Below, one piece after another: positions 55,369 to 64,000 of a DNA stretch of 64,000 bases. The stretch's first letter is position 1, and each line of letters starts with the position of its first letter. Origin of the DNA: Maribacter luteus (lineage in GTDB: Bacteria > Bacteroidota > Bacteroidia > Flavobacteriales > Flavobacteriaceae); NCBI RefSeq assembly GCF_009674825.1, contig NZ_WKJH01000002.1, positions 248,001-312,000 of the forward strand, written 5' to 3'. Position numbers and translations under genes: made by a program. A model generated the notes under the pieces. It did no database searches. It saw only the letters and a program-made list of their open reading frames with translations, and was not told the DNA's origin.

Positions 55369-56118
55369 TTATTTCTTGTGGTCTACCAACATATCAATCA
55401 AAGAGATTGATGAATCTTCCATATCATTTACAATACTATCGATTTTTGCAATGATGTAGTTATAGAAGATTTGAAGTATGATAGCCGTAATAAGACCGAA
55501 TACCGTTGTTAATAACGCAACCTGAATATCACCTGCAATCAAAGAGGCACTTAAGTTACCAACTGCACTAATTTTCTGAAAGGCCTGAATCATACCGATT
55601 ACCGTACCCATGAAACCAAGCATTGGTGCAATTGCGATAAATAAAGACAACCAAGAAACGTTTTTCTCTAATTGACCCATTTGAACGCCACCGTAAGCAA
55701 CAACTGATTTTTCAGCAGAATCTATACTTTCATCAGCCCTGTCCAAACCTTGGTAATAGATAGAAGCAACAGGTCCTTTTGTATTTCTACAAACTTCCTT
55801 GGCAGCTTCAACACCACCTGATGCCAAAGCATCTTCTACTTGTTGTTTTAATTTTGTCGTGTTGGTTGTAGCCATGTTCAAGTAAATAATCCTTTCAATA
55901 GCTACCGCCAATCCAAGAATCAAACATAAAAGTACGATACCCATGAAACCGGCACCACCTGTTATGAACATTTCCTTTAAAACTTGGGTAAAACCTTTAG
56001 ATGCTTCCGGAGCTGCATCCTGAACAGCAACCATCGCTGAAGCAACGTTTGCACTTACTGTATTTGTACCTGCTACAAATAACCCAGCAACAGCTAGGGT
56101 AGAGAATAATCTTTTCAT
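55369..56118 (-). CDS. exbB: ExbB/TolQ/MotA-type proton channel subunit
   Basis: Proton-channel component that with ExbD energises outer-membrane transport through a TonB-like partner or equivalent. The start at 56118 (MKRLFSTLAVAGLFVAG) gives an N-terminal signal-like helix; an ATG three codons earlier (56127) is possible. Family helices include GFMGIVLLCLILGLAVAIERI, and the MotA/TolQ core follows (VSWLSLFIAIAPMLGFMGTV, then a final helix LLTTVFGLITAIILQIFYN). An extra N-terminal helix before TM1 is common in Bacteroidota ExbB. First gene of the four-gene cluster. Confidence 0.93.
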   Translation of the reverse strand: MKRLFSTLAVAGLFVAGTNTVSANVASAMVAVQDAAPEASKGFTQVLKEMFITGGAGFMGIVLLCLILGLAVAIERIIYLNMATTNTTKLKQQVEDALASGGVEAAKEVCRNTKGPVASIYYQGLDRADESIDSAEKSVVAYGGVQMGQLEKNVSWLSLFIAIAPMLGFMGTVIGMIQAFQKISAVGNLSASLIAGDIQVALLTTVFGLITAIILQIFYNYIIAKIDSIVNDMEDSSISLIDMLVDHKK

Positions 56119-56175
56119 TTCTTTCAAACTTAAATTTAGTTAGTTAATAGGGTTAAAGATAAATAAAAAACATGA

Positions 56176-56183
56176 CAAAAATA
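56176..56183 (-). promoter_or_regulatory. Candidate -7 box of the exbB operon
   Basis: On the minus strand TATTTTTG lies about 55 bases before the chosen ATG. A second match, TAAGTTTG at 56132-56125, is too close to the start to be preferred. Confidence 0.4.
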
Positions 56184-56345
56184 CTAAAAATTTTTGCATT
56201 GAGGAAGGGAAAAACCACGTTGTTTCCAATACCTCCGATTAAAAAATAACAAGCATTCCCTTTAGTCGTATTAGGACCTAGTTGTACCCTTTAAAAAATG
56301 CTGAAGTTATCTTCCCCATTTGTTTTTTAAGTACAAATGCTTTTG

Positions 56346-56433
56346 CAGAGAGGAAGGGATTCGAACCCTCGATACACTTTTGGTGTATACACACTTTCCA
56401 GGCGTGCGCCTTCGACCACTCGGCCACCTCTCT
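56346..56433 (-). tRNA. tRNA-Ser (anticodon GGA)
   Basis: Class II tRNA with a long variable arm. On the minus strand: acceptor AGAGAGG/CCTCTCT, anticodon loop CTGGAAA (anticodon GGA), long variable arm with a strong stem (GTGTATACACC-type), and T-arm GAGGG-TTCGAAT-CCCTT. The discriminator is G, as expected for serine. No encoded CCA. Length 88. Confidence 0.96.
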
Positions 56434-56499
56434 AGTTTAGCCTAAAGGTTGGCCAATTAACAAAAAAATACTCAAGTAATAAAATTTAAAACGTTATTT

Positions 56500-57528
56500 T
56501 TATTGCATTTCTCCACGCAACGAAGTTTCGAAAATCGTTTTGAACAATTTTGGGGAAACTTTATCCCCCAATAAGTACATCAACTTCGTTATAGCGGCCT
56601 CTGTCGTAATATCCTTACCATTAATGACTTGCATTTGCATCAATGCCCTGCTCGTTTCATATTGCCCCATTATAACACTACCACCGGGGCATTGGGTAAC
56701 GTTGATTACATGAATATTTTGGGCAATGGCTTTTTTTAAAATATTTAACAACCATTCGTCAGTCGGGGCGTTTCCGGCGCCATATGTCTCCAAAATCAGA
56801 GCTTTCAGATTTGGTGTTCCCAACACACTTTTCACTACGGATTCATTTAATCCCGGGAACATTTTCAAAATCGCAACATCAGTATTCAAATTCTTATGCA
56901 CTTTCAGTTTTTTTGACGGCTTTGCTTTTAACAAATACTCCTTATAAACCTTTAAATGCACCCCTGATTCTGCCAATGGAGGATAATTAGGGGAATTAAA
57001 GGCCTGAAAATGCTCTGCATTTATTTTTGTGGTCCTATTGGCCCTATAGAGCTTATACTCAAAATAAAGTCCCACTTCCTGTATTACCGGTTTCCCTCCC
57101 TCTTGTAACGCCGCTATTTGTATTGATGTAATAAGGTTCTCCTTTGCATCTGTGCGCAAATCCCCTATGGGCAACTGGGAACCTGTAAATATCACAGGTT
57201 TGGACAAATTCTCTAACATAAACCCTAGTGCCGATGCTGTATAACTCATCGTATCACTGCCGTGCAATACAACAAACCCATCATAAACAGAATAATTATC
57301 CTCGATCAATTCAGCAATCTTCACCCAATACTGCGGGTTCATATTGGAAGAATCCAGCGGAATATCGAATGAAACACTCTCTATTTTACAATCTAACTGG
57401 TTCAACTCGGGAATATTACTGGTTAAGCCCTTAAAATCAAAAGCCTTAAGCGAACCGGTAGCATAATCCTTGATCATACCAATGGTACCTCCTGTATAAA
57501 TAAGCAATATATGTGGTCTTGGATCCAT
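56500..57528 (-). CDS. ansA: Type I L-asparaginase
   Basis: Cytoplasmic hydrolase of asparagine to aspartate and ammonia. The start at 57528 (MDPRPHILLIYTGGTIGM) gives 342 residues. The longer frame to 57627 would overlap tatD by 95 bases and adds an unrelated segment. The first catalytic threonine lies in TGGTIG and the second region in VLHGSDTMSYTASAL, with a lysine expected in the asparaginase active site in DLRTDAKENL. There is no signal peptide, in line with type I. It starts 4 bases after the tatD stop, so the two are an operon. Confidence 0.93.
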   Translation of the reverse strand: MDPRPHILLIYTGGTIGMIKDYATGSLKAFDFKGLTSNIPELNQLDCKIESVSFDIPLDSSNMNPQYWVKIAELIEDNYSVYDGFVVLHGSDTMSYTASALGFMLENLSKPVIFTGSQLPIGDLRTDAKENLITSIQIAALQEGGKPVIQEVGLYFEYKLYRANRTTKINAEHFQAFNSPNYPPLAESGVHLKVYKEYLLKAKPSKKLKVHKNLNTDVAILKMFPGLNESVVKSVLGTPNLKALILETYGAGNAPTDEWLLNILKKAIAQNIHVINVTQCPGGSVIMGQYETSRALMQMQVINGKDITTEAAITKLMYLLGDKVSPKLFKTIFETSLRGEMQ

Positions 57529-57532
57529 GGTG

Positions 57533-58300
57533 TTATATTCCGAATATTTCTTTTGAATTTTGAGTGGTAATCCTAGCAAGGTCTTCAATATCCATATTAT
57601 GGATATCTGCCAATTTATTGGCAACATTCACTAAATAACCACTTTCATTTCGTTTTCCCCTATATGGTACGGGTGCCAAATAAGGCGAATCGGTTTCCAG
57701 AACGATATGTTCTATAGGAACCTGCTGTAAAAACGTATCTATTTTTCCATTTTTAAAGGTCACTACACCACCTATCCCTAATTTAAGATTGTATGAAATA
57801 GCTTTTTCAGCTTGTTCCAAAGTTCCTGTGAAGCAATGGAAAATACCAAACAGTCCTTCACCTTTTTCACGTTCAAGCACGTCAAAAACTTCATCAAAAG
57901 CCTCCCTACAATGAATAACAATAGGCAAACCATGCTTTTTGGCCAATTGAATCTGATATTGAAATGCCTCTTGCTGTTCCTTTAGAAAGGTCCTGTCCCA
58001 ATACAAATCGATTCCGATTTCGCCAATGGCATAAAACTTCCTCTGTGACAATAGCTTTTCAACATGATTCAACTCTTCCCGAAAATCCTCTTTCACATGA
58101 GTTGGATGAAGCCCCGTCATTAAAAACATATGCTCTGGATAAGCTGCCTGCAAGGCAAACATAGACTCGGTGTAGGTCGAATCTATTGCGGGAATAAAAA
58201 AACGTTCTACCCCATTCTTTATGGCATTCCGTATTACCTCATCCCTATCTTCGTCGAAAGCCTCACTATATAAATGTGTATGCGTATCGGTTAATATCAT
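57533..58300 (-). CDS. tatD: TatD family metal-dependent hydrolase
   Basis: A 255-residue TIM-barrel hydrolase. The metal ligands are seen in TDTHTHLY (H7, H9), GEIGIDLYWDR, IHCREAF, FHCFTGTLEQA and ETDSPYLAP. TatD proteins are DNases (3'-5' exonucleases) in E. coli. It has no transmembrane segment. It is the upstream member of tatD-ansA. Confidence 0.92.
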   Translation of the reverse strand: MILTDTHTHLYSEAFDEDRDEVIRNAIKNGVERFFIPAIDSTYTESMFALQAAYPEHMFLMTGLHPTHVKEDFREELNHVEKLLSQRKFYAIGEIGIDLYWDRTFLKEQQEAFQYQIQLAKKHGLPIVIHCREAFDEVFDVLEREKGEGLFGIFHCFTGTLEQAEKAISYNLKLGIGGVVTFKNGKIDTFLQQVPIEHIVLETDSPYLAPVPYRGKRNESGYLVNVANKLADIHNMDIEDLARITTQNSKEIFGI

Positions 58301-58423
58301 TTGTGTTCGACTCTTTAAATTTAAGACTTACCATCATTAAAACAGGCGCACATAGAATGTCATGATTGACTGACGGTCCCATTTCAAGGAGCAAAAATAG
58401 CCTTATCTTTATCAAAAAAATAG

Positions 58424-58876
58424 ATGTTGAGCCTCAAAAAGTTTTTAAAGAAGAAAAACTACATTCAAATTCCCTTGGTTTATACCGCCACCAATCATTT
58501 TGAAGTGGTTGCAAAAATCAATGGGATCCTAGGGTGTTTTATTTTGGATACCGGGGCTTCGAACACCTGTATTGGACTGGATAAAACCGAACTTTTCAAT
58601 TTAAATTCAAAAGAGTCCAAAATTAAGGCTGCCGGGGCCGGGGCCACCAATATGGAAACCATGATATCGACAAAAAACTCGATAAAAATCGGAAAATGGA
58701 GCAAAAAGAAACTCAAGATAGTATTGTTCGACCTTACCCATGTAAATGAAGCCCTCACCACCCACAAAGCACTTCCCGTAGATGGGATAATTGGTGCCGA
58801 TGTACTCAAAAAAGGTAAAGCGATAATCGACTACGAAAAATCCTGTGTATATCTAAAACAAAAAGGCTCGAAATAA
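58424..58876 (+). CDS. Retropepsin-like aspartic protease-fold protein
   Basis: A 150-residue single-domain protein with the retropepsin signature ILDTGASNTCI (catalytic D42) and the later VDGIIGADVLKKGKAIIDY typical of this fold. One catalytic domain per chain means a homodimer is needed for activity. There is no clear signal peptide, so the location is uncertain. It may be a cytoplasmic aspartyl protease; the substrate is unknown. Its stop codon is in the loop of its own terminator. Confidence 0.82.
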   Translation: MLSLKKFLKKKNYIQIPLVYTATNHFEVVAKINGILGCFILDTGASNTCIGLDKTELFNLNSKESKIKAAGAGATNMETMISTKNSIKIGKWSKKKLKIVLFDLTHVNEALTTHKALPVDGIIGADVLKKGKAIIDYEKSCVYLKQKGSK

Positions 58877-58884
58877 ATCGAGCC
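58865..58884. terminator. Bidirectional terminator with the stop codon in its loop
   Basis: GGCTCGA/TCGAGCC (7 bp) encloses AATAAA, where TAA is the stop of the retropepsin-like gene. CTTTTC follows on the plus strand. A-rich sequence on the left gives a T-run on the minus strand for sucB. Confidence 0.75.
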
Positions 58885-58911
58885 CTTTTCATCTTATTAC
58901 ATACCCTGGAA

Positions 58912-60126
58912 TTACATTTCCAAAGCCTTCTTTACATTATTGTCCATTAAAAGTTCTTCCGGACTTTCCAATGCTTCTTTAACAGCAACCAAAAAACCTA
59001 CGGATTCCTTTCCGTCTATAATCCTATGATCATAGGATAGGGCTACATACATAATAGGTGCAACCACTATCTCACCATTTCTTACGATAGGTCTTTCCAC
59101 GATATTGTGCATTCCTAAAATAGCGCTTTGAGGAGGATTGATAATCGGTGTAGACAACATAGATCCGAATACACCGCCATTGGTAATGGTGAACGTGCCA
59201 CCTGTCATTTCATCAACCGTAATCTCACCTTCACGTGCTCGAATAGCCAATCGTTTTACCTCTGCCTCAACCCCTCTAAAGGTAAGTTTCTCCGCATTAC
59301 GGATAACAGGGACCATTAATCCTTTGGGACCAGATACCGCTATACTGATATCGGCAAAATCATAAGATATCATCTCTTTCCCATCGATCATCGAATTTAC
59401 AGCCGGATACATTTCCAATGCCCTAACAACGGCTTTAGTAAAGAATGACATAAACCCAAGGCTAACCCCATGTTTGGTTTTGAAATCCTCCTTATGTTTT
59501 TTTCGAAGTTCAAAAATAGGAGACATGTCCACTTCATTGAATGTGGTCAACATTGCCGTTTCGTTCTTAGCTGCCACCAATCGCTCGGCAACCTTTCTTC
59601 TTAGCATTGAAAGTTTTGAACGGGTCTCACCTCGGTTACCCCAATTGGGTGTTGTCCCCATAGACGGCACGGCCTTTACGGCATCCTCTTTGGTAATTCG
59701 ACCATCCTTTCCCGTCCCCTTTATATTGGCTGCGTCAAGATTCTTTTCTGCCAATATCTTTTTGGCAGCCGGTGAAGCAGTACCTGTTGCGTAGGTTGCC
59801 TCTTTTTTCTCTTCGACTTTTGGAGCCGGAGCTTCAGTTTTAGTCGCTTCGGGCTCTACACTTTTAGACGCAGCCCCTTCCGGCTTAGCAGCTGAAGTAT
59901 CGATCAAACAAACAATGGCACCTACCGCTACGGCATCACCTACTTCTGCCTTTAATGTAATAACACCACTAGCTTCGGCAGGAAGCTCCAATGTTGCCTT
60001 GTCTGAATCAACTTCGGCAATAGCTTGATCCTTTTCAACATAATCGCCATCCTCGACCAACCATTCCGCAATCTCAACCTCGGTAATAGATTCTCCCGGT
60101 GAGGGGACTTTCATTTCTAAAATCAT
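58912..60126 (-). CDS. sucB: 2-oxoglutarate dehydrogenase E2 (dihydrolipoyl succinyltransferase)
   Basis: Transfers the succinyl group to CoA in the TCA cycle. The 404 residues consist of a lipoyl domain (1-75, lipoylated K43 in [11 protein letters not shown]), an alanine/proline/glutamate-rich linker (~80-120), the E3-binding domain ([16 protein letters not shown], about 117-155) and the catalytic domain (about 170-404). The catalytic domain has the CoA-transferase motif [10 protein letters not shown] (H367, D371). One lipoyl domain only. It follows sucA after 28 bases. The E3 gene is not in the window. Confidence 0.95.
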   Translation of the reverse strand: MILEMKVPSPGESITEVEIAEWLVEDGDYVEKDQAIAEVDSDKATLELPAEASGVITLKAEVGDAVAVGAIVCLIDTSAAKPEGAASKSVEPEATKTEAPAPKVEEKKEATYATGTASPAAKKILAEKNLDAANIKGTGKDGRITKEDAVKAVPSMGTTPNWGNRGETRSKLSMLRRKVAERLVAAKNETAMLTTFNEVDMSPIFELRKKHKEDFKTKHGVSLGFMSFFTKAVVRALEMYPAVNSMIDGKEMISYDFADISIAVSGPKGLMVPVIRNAEKLTFRGVEAEVKRLAIRAREGEITVDEMTGGTFTITNGGVFGSMLSTPIINPPQSAILGMHNIVERPIVRNGEIVVAPIMYVALSYDHRIIDGKESVGFLVAVKEALESPEELLMDNNVKKALEM

Positions 60127-60154
60127 TCTTTAAAAAATTAGATGTTTAATTTCT

Positions 60155-62950
60155 TTATTTTGGTCTTGTCATATTATCCTTGCTCTTGTCAAAAACAAAA
60201 TCCAACACTTGTTGGTGTCTGTTTTTAGAACGCACTGCACTTCCTGCAGCTGGTGAAGCATAAAACCTTCTCGATGCCACCCTGAAACCATTCGATTTTT
60301 CATAATGCATCATCAGGTGGCTCCATGCACCCATATTCCGTGGTTCTTCCTGTGCCCAAACCACATCATCGGCACCGCTATATTTTTCCAAGATAGCATC
60401 TATTTGATCAATTGGCAATGGAAATAACTGTTCAATCCTTACCAAAGCTACATCATTCCTTTTCAACCTATTCCTTTCAGCCAAGAGATCATAATAGAAC
60501 TTACCAGTACAGAGTACCAAGGACTTCACCTTTTGTACCTCAGCAGTTGCATCATCAAGAACTTCCTTGAACCGTCCGGAAACAAAATCCTCTACCGACG
60601 ATACGGCTTCAGGGTGCCTCAACAAACTCTTTGGTGTAAAGATGATCAACGGCTTTCTAAAGTTCGCCTTAATTTGACGTCTTAAGATATGGAACATTTG
60701 TGCCGGTGTGGTAACATCGGCAATATACATATTATCACGTGCGCACAATTGTAGATATCTCTCCATTCGTGCCGATGAATGCTCGGCCCCTTGACCTTCA
60801 TAACCGTGTGGCAATAACATAACCAAACCATTCTGAAGTTTCCACTTATCCTCAGCTGCAGAAATATATTGATCGATCATTATCTGGGCCCCATTACTGA
60901 AATCCCCGAACTGTGCTTCCCAAATGGTCAATGTATTTGGACTGGCCATTGCATAACCATAATCAAAACCAACGACCGCATATTCAGAAAGTAAGGAGTT
61001 ATATATATGAAAATTCCCTTGCTTTTCAGAAACATTGTTCAACAGCATGATCTCTTCCTCGCTATCTTCAACTTTCATTACGGCATGTCTATGTGAAAAG
61101 GTACCCCTTTCAACATCCTGACCTGACATACGAACATCAAAACCTTCTTCCAATAGGGAACCGTAGGCCAATAATTCCCCCATAGCCCAATCCAATTTGT
61201 CGGTTTCAAAGAACATTTTCTTTCGATCACCTACCAATTTGACCATTTTTCTCAAGAACTTCTTATCCTCAGGAAGCTTGGTAAGAACTTCCGCTATATG
61301 GGACAATTTACTTTTATCGTAGGTAGTATCAATATAATCGAGCATTTCCCATTCACGAACTGCCGTAAAATCTTTCCATTCATCGGCCATGAAGGGAGTG
61401 ATAATGGTTTTATCCTCTTTTCTTGAATCCTCAAGTTCTTCTTCCAAAGATGCCTTGTACTCTTCCTCCAATTGCCTAACATACCCTTCTTCAATGATTC
61501 CTTCGGCAATTAATTTTTCAGCATAAATATCCCTTGGATTTTTATGTTTGGCTATTGCTTTATATAATTTAGGCTGTGTGAACCTTGGTTCGTCCCCTTC
61601 ATTATGACCATATTTTCTATAACCCAATAGGTCAATGAAAACATCGGTATTAAAACGCATTCGGTACTCCAAAGCAAATAATGCCGCATGGCAAACCGCT
61701 TCTACATCATCTGCATTAACATGTAGGACCGGACTTAAAGTAACCTTACCAACGTCTGTACAATAGGTAGATGATCGTGCATCCAGATAGTTAGTGGTGA
61801 ATCCGATTTGGTTGTTCACTACTATATGTATGGTACCATTGGTCTTATAACCATCTAGTTTCGCCATTTGTACCACTTCATAAACCACACCTTGACCAGC
61901 AATGGCCGCATCCCCATGTACGACAATCGGCAATACTTTGGAAAAATTATCCTTATAATGGGCATCTTGCTTGGCCCTTACGATACCTTCGACCACAGGG
62001 CCGACCGTCTCTAAATGCGACGGATTGGGGGCAATGTTCATTTTTATCTTATTACCATTATCAGATTTTCTGTCTGAGGTCCATCCTAAATGGTATTTAA
62101 CATCACCGTCAAAAATCTCCTGTTCGTAATCCTTTCCATCAAATTCACTGAATATGGCCTTAGCGGATTTTCCGAAAATATTCGTAAGAACATTGAGTCT
62201 TCCCCTGTGCGCCATACCCATAACAAACTGCTCAACTCCCATTTCCGCCGCCCTTTCAACAATGGCGTCCAAAGCAGGGATCAACGATTCGTTTCCTTCT
62301 AAGGAAAAACGTTTCTGGCCCACATATTTTGTATGAAGAAAGCTTTCAAATGAAACAGCTTGGTTCAATTTTTTAAGAATATGTTTTTTTTGGTCGCTAT
62401 TGAAATCTGGATGGTTATCGTTCACGTTTATCCAATCCTGAATCCAATTCACGAATTCGGGCTTGCGAATATAAATGTACTCTACACCAATAGCATCACA
62501 ATAAATACGCTGTAAATGCCCTACTATTTCACGAAGTGTGTTAGGACCAAGACCTATTACCTCACCGGCAGTGAATACCGTATCCAAATCACCATCACTT
62601 AGACCAAAATTCTCAAGATCCAATGTTGGAACATAAGTTCTACGTTTACGTACCGGATTGGTCTTTGTAAAAAGATGGCCCCTTGTTCGGTAGCCATTGA
62701 TCAAACGAACCACTTTAAACTCTTTCTGCATATGCTCTGGCACTTGGCCATCCGCAACCAAAGTAGATGACACTGCTTCTTGTTCCGAAGAAACATATGG
62801 CCCGTCCGTTGAACTTTCTACCCCAAAATCAAAACCTTGAAAAAATGCCCTCCAACTTGGCTCAACACTATCGGGATCTGTTAAATATTTGTCGTATACC
62901 TCAGCAAAATATGAAGTATGCGCCGCATTTAAAAAGGAATATTTATCCAT
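60155..62950 (-). CDS. sucA: 2-oxoglutarate dehydrogenase E1
   Basis: Thiamine diphosphate-dependent decarboxylase of the TCA cycle. The 931 residues include the N-terminal docking segment (DKYLTDPDSVEPSWRAFFQG), which is typical of E1o. The ThDP site has HGDAAIAGQG and IVVNNQIGFTT, and the second half has FSHRHAVMKVEDS and LLPHGYEGQGAEHSSAR. The C-terminal segment with WAQEEPRNMGAW closes the protein. Full length and intact. It is the first gene of sucA-sucB, with a -7-like box about 120 bases upstream. Confidence 0.97.
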   Translation of the reverse strand: MDKYSFLNAAHTSYFAEVYDKYLTDPDSVEPSWRAFFQGFDFGVESSTDGPYVSSEQEAVSSTLVADGQVPEHMQKEFKVVRLINGYRTRGHLFTKTNPVRKRRTYVPTLDLENFGLSDGDLDTVFTAGEVIGLGPNTLREIVGHLQRIYCDAIGVEYIYIRKPEFVNWIQDWINVNDNHPDFNSDQKKHILKKLNQAVSFESFLHTKYVGQKRFSLEGNESLIPALDAIVERAAEMGVEQFVMGMAHRGRLNVLTNIFGKSAKAIFSEFDGKDYEQEIFDGDVKYHLGWTSDRKSDNGNKIKMNIAPNPSHLETVGPVVEGIVRAKQDAHYKDNFSKVLPIVVHGDAAIAGQGVVYEVVQMAKLDGYKTNGTIHIVVNNQIGFTTNYLDARSSTYCTDVGKVTLSPVLHVNADDVEAVCHAALFALEYRMRFNTDVFIDLLGYRKYGHNEGDEPRFTQPKLYKAIAKHKNPRDIYAEKLIAEGIIEEGYVRQLEEEYKASLEEELEDSRKEDKTIITPFMADEWKDFTAVREWEMLDYIDTTYDKSKLSHIAEVLTKLPEDKKFLRKMVKLVGDRKKMFFETDKLDWAMGELLAYGSLLEEGFDVRMSGQDVERGTFSHRHAVMKVEDSEEEIMLLNNVSEKQGNFHIYNSLLSEYAVVGFDYGYAMASPNTLTIWEAQFGDFSNGAQIMIDQYISAAEDKWKLQNGLVMLLPHGYEGQGAEHSSARMERYLQLCARDNMYIADVTTPAQMFHILRRQIKANFRKPLIIFTPKSLLRHPEAVSSVEDFVSGRFKEVLDDATAEVQKVKSLVLCTGKFYYDLLAERNRLKRNDVALVRIEQLFPLPIDQIDAILEKYSGADDVVWAQEEPRNMGAWSHLMMHYEKSNGFRVASRRFYASPAAGSAVRSKNRHQQVLDFVFDKSKDNMTRPK

Positions 62951-63072
62951 GAATATGCTCTATCTTATTATAAGAAACAAATCCCGTCATAGGACGAGAT
63001 CAATTCTATTTTATTTTGTTTGAAAAAAATAATCAGTAATTTTCAAATAAAGTTTCAATAACAAAAACTGGT

Positions 63073-63080
63073 CAAAAATA
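63073..63080 (-). promoter_or_regulatory. Candidate -7 box of sucA-sucB
   Basis: On the minus strand TATTTTTG matches TAnnTTTG, 122 bases before the sucA ATG. No clear -33. The long leader includes the interrupted inverted repeat CGTC-ATAG-GACG flanked by ATC/GAT at 62981-63000. Confidence 0.4.
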
Positions 63081-63168
63081 CAATATTTCACATATCTAGG
63101 CGTATCTTCATTAGTAATATTGACCAAAAATCAAGATCTGTTTATATAAAACACAAAATCTACACAAA

Positions 63169-63669
63169 ATGAAACATTACATATTTACACTTCTATTACT
63201 TATTGGCATTTCTTGTTTTGGCCAAGGTTCTTCCAATAATTTTTGGGGCAATGTACGTTTTGGAGGTGGTATCGGAATCGGGTTCACCAACGGTAGTTTT
63301 AACGGGTCTATTTCACCTAGTGCAATTTATCAGGTAAATGAGCAGTTCGCGACAGGGACCAGCTTAAACTTCAATTATGCCAAATTCAACGACGACAAAC
63401 TTTTCGCTTATGGCGGAAGCATATTAACTTTATACAATCCTATCCCCAATATTCAATTATCCGCAGAATTGGAGCAATTGAGAATAAACAGGACATACGC
63501 CCTTGATGGGGGAAACAGGGAAGACAATTATTGGTCCCCTGCCCTTTTCCTTGGCTTGGGATATAGTAACCAAAACGTTACGTTCGGACTTCGGTACGAT
63601 GTGCTCTACGACGACGACAAAAGTATATATGCCAATGCTTTAATGCCTTTTGTAAGAGTGTACTTTTAA
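63169..63669 (+). CDS. Small outer-membrane beta-barrel protein
   Basis: A 166-residue exported protein: signal MKHYIFTLLLLIGISCFGQ, then about eight amphipathic strands starting GNVRFGGGIGIGFTNG and ending MPFVRVYF with a C-terminal phenylalanine, as in small OMP barrels. I do not recognise a specific function. It is divergent from sucA and could be mis-named after it by position; it has no feature of a 2-oxoglutarate decarboxylase. Its stop overlaps the stop of the convergent next gene (TTAA). Confidence 0.8.
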   Translation: MKHYIFTLLLLIGISCFGQGSSNNFWGNVRFGGGIGIGFTNGSFNGSISPSAIYQVNEQFATGTSLNFNYAKFNDDKLFAYGGSILTLYNPIPNIQLSAELEQLRINRTYALDGGNREDNYWSPALFLGLGYSNQNVTFGLRYDVLYDDDKSIYANALMPFVRVYF

Positions 63670-64000
63670 GAGGAATATTTTTTTTTCAACCATACCTTTT
63701 GAAACTCCCTCTTCAAGACCAAAAAAGAAACTTGCTCGGCAACCTCAACAGCATCTGTCACTTGAATCTCTCTAAATGCCTTTTCAGGTACATCTATTAC
63801 ATATAGTAAGTTTAAATACTCAACGAATTTTTCCATGATCAAATAATATATCTTCTCATGAAGAAATATCCTCAAGTCTTCTGAGGAAACAGAATCGGCA
63901 AGATCTATTGGTATGTTGGCAAGCCCGAAATCTTTCTTGATCTGTTGCACCAGTTTACCATAAAGGTTTTCGGTTTTGACATTTGCTAAAAGCTCATTGC
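63666..64000 (-). CDS. Unknown protein, N-terminus cut by window edge
   Basis: The frame is open to the right edge: 110 codons are visible before the TAA at 63668-63666. The residues nearest the edge read NELLANVKTENLYGKLVQQ, so the codon at 63950 (GTG) is probably not the start. The visible part is predicted helical and hydrophilic (LRIFLHEKIYYLIMEKFVEY), with no transmembrane segment and no known motif seen. Convergent with the beta-barrel gene. Confidence 0.7.
   Translation of the reverse strand, partial: NELLANVKTENLYGKLVQQIKKDFGLANIPIDLADSVSSEDLRIFLHEKIYYLIMEKFVEYLNLLYVIDVPEKAFREIQVTDAVEVAEQVSFLVLKREFQKVWLKKKYSS

Noticed and set aside
56317-56339. CATTTGT/ACAAATG hairpin after tRNA-Ser as a terminator
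   Set aside because: No T-run on the minus strand and an AT-rich 7-bp stem; not convincing.
57529-57627. N-terminal extension of asparaginase
   Set aside because: It would overlap tatD by 95 bases, and the added residues are unrelated to the family, whose start fits 57528.
1-64000. CRISPR arrays, insertion sequences, integrases, toxin-antitoxin or defence genes
   Set aside because: No spaced direct repeats, transposase or integrase motifs, or known defence domains were seen. Both tRNA genes lack adjacent att-like repeats or integrases.

Overview
The window looks like a chromosomal segment of a marine-type member of the Flavobacteriaceae (Bacteroidota). The evidence is AT-rich coding sequence, promoters of the Bacteroidota type (TTTG, about 18-19 bp, TAnnTTTG) and few Shine-Dalgarno sites. 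Lineage-typical proteins are also present: an alternative complex III (act) operon fused to cox genes, a type IX secretion sorting tail, a PorT-like barrel, DUF5916, DUF2723 and GIN-domain proteins, and a ribosomal protein S2 with a C-terminal helix-hairpin-helix extension. No phage, insertion sequence, CRISPR array or defence system was found. It is essentially a core-genome region.

Layout. 1-7.9 kb: a malic enzyme cut by the left edge, an SLC45-like MFS transporter, ruvB-queG, pckA, and a GIN-domain exported protein. 8-19.8 kb: one long leftward respiratory operon, actA-actB-actC-actD-actE-actF-coxB-coxA. It has a good promoter at its head, a strong hairpin between the act and cox parts, and a terminator after coxA. 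It encodes the quinol:cytochrome c reductase and terminal oxidase subunits I and II of the same electron chain. 20-25 kb: a SPOR-domain protein and the rimP-nusA-infB operon with a hairpin leader. 25-34 kb: a cation/proton antiporter, tRNA-Gln, a large DUF2723 membrane glycosyltransferase-like protein, a thioredoxin-fold protein without its cysteines, a metallophosphoesterase, cutC and a glycosylasparaginase. 34-41 kb: DUF3291, polA, a minimal T9SS-tail protein, a lipocalin-like lipoprotein and a DUF5916 outer-membrane protein.

41-46 kb is a translation block: rplM-rpsI, rpsB-tsf, pyrH and frr, divided by four hairpins (three of them clear terminators). 46-52 kb holds an MMPL/RND exporter, asnS, rpoN and a membrane protein. 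52-56 kb holds an energy-transducing ExbB/ExbD cluster with three ExbD paralogues and a PorT-like barrel. 56-64 kb has tRNA-Ser, ansA-tatD, a retropepsin-like protein, the 2-oxoglutarate dehydrogenase genes sucA-sucB, a small beta-barrel protein, and a gene cut by the right edge.

Central carbon metabolism (malic enzyme, PEP carboxykinase, 2-oxoglutarate dehydrogenase) and respiration (act-cox) dominate, with translation and transcription machinery between them. The most interesting observations are small ones. The same helix-hairpin-helix-like tail is attached to both ActC and ribosomal protein S2. A hairpin with a short T-run lies in the nusA operon leader. A perfect palindrome lies upstream of pckA. 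Two ExbD paralogues carry a CxYC motif, and one thioredoxin-fold protein has lost its cysteines.
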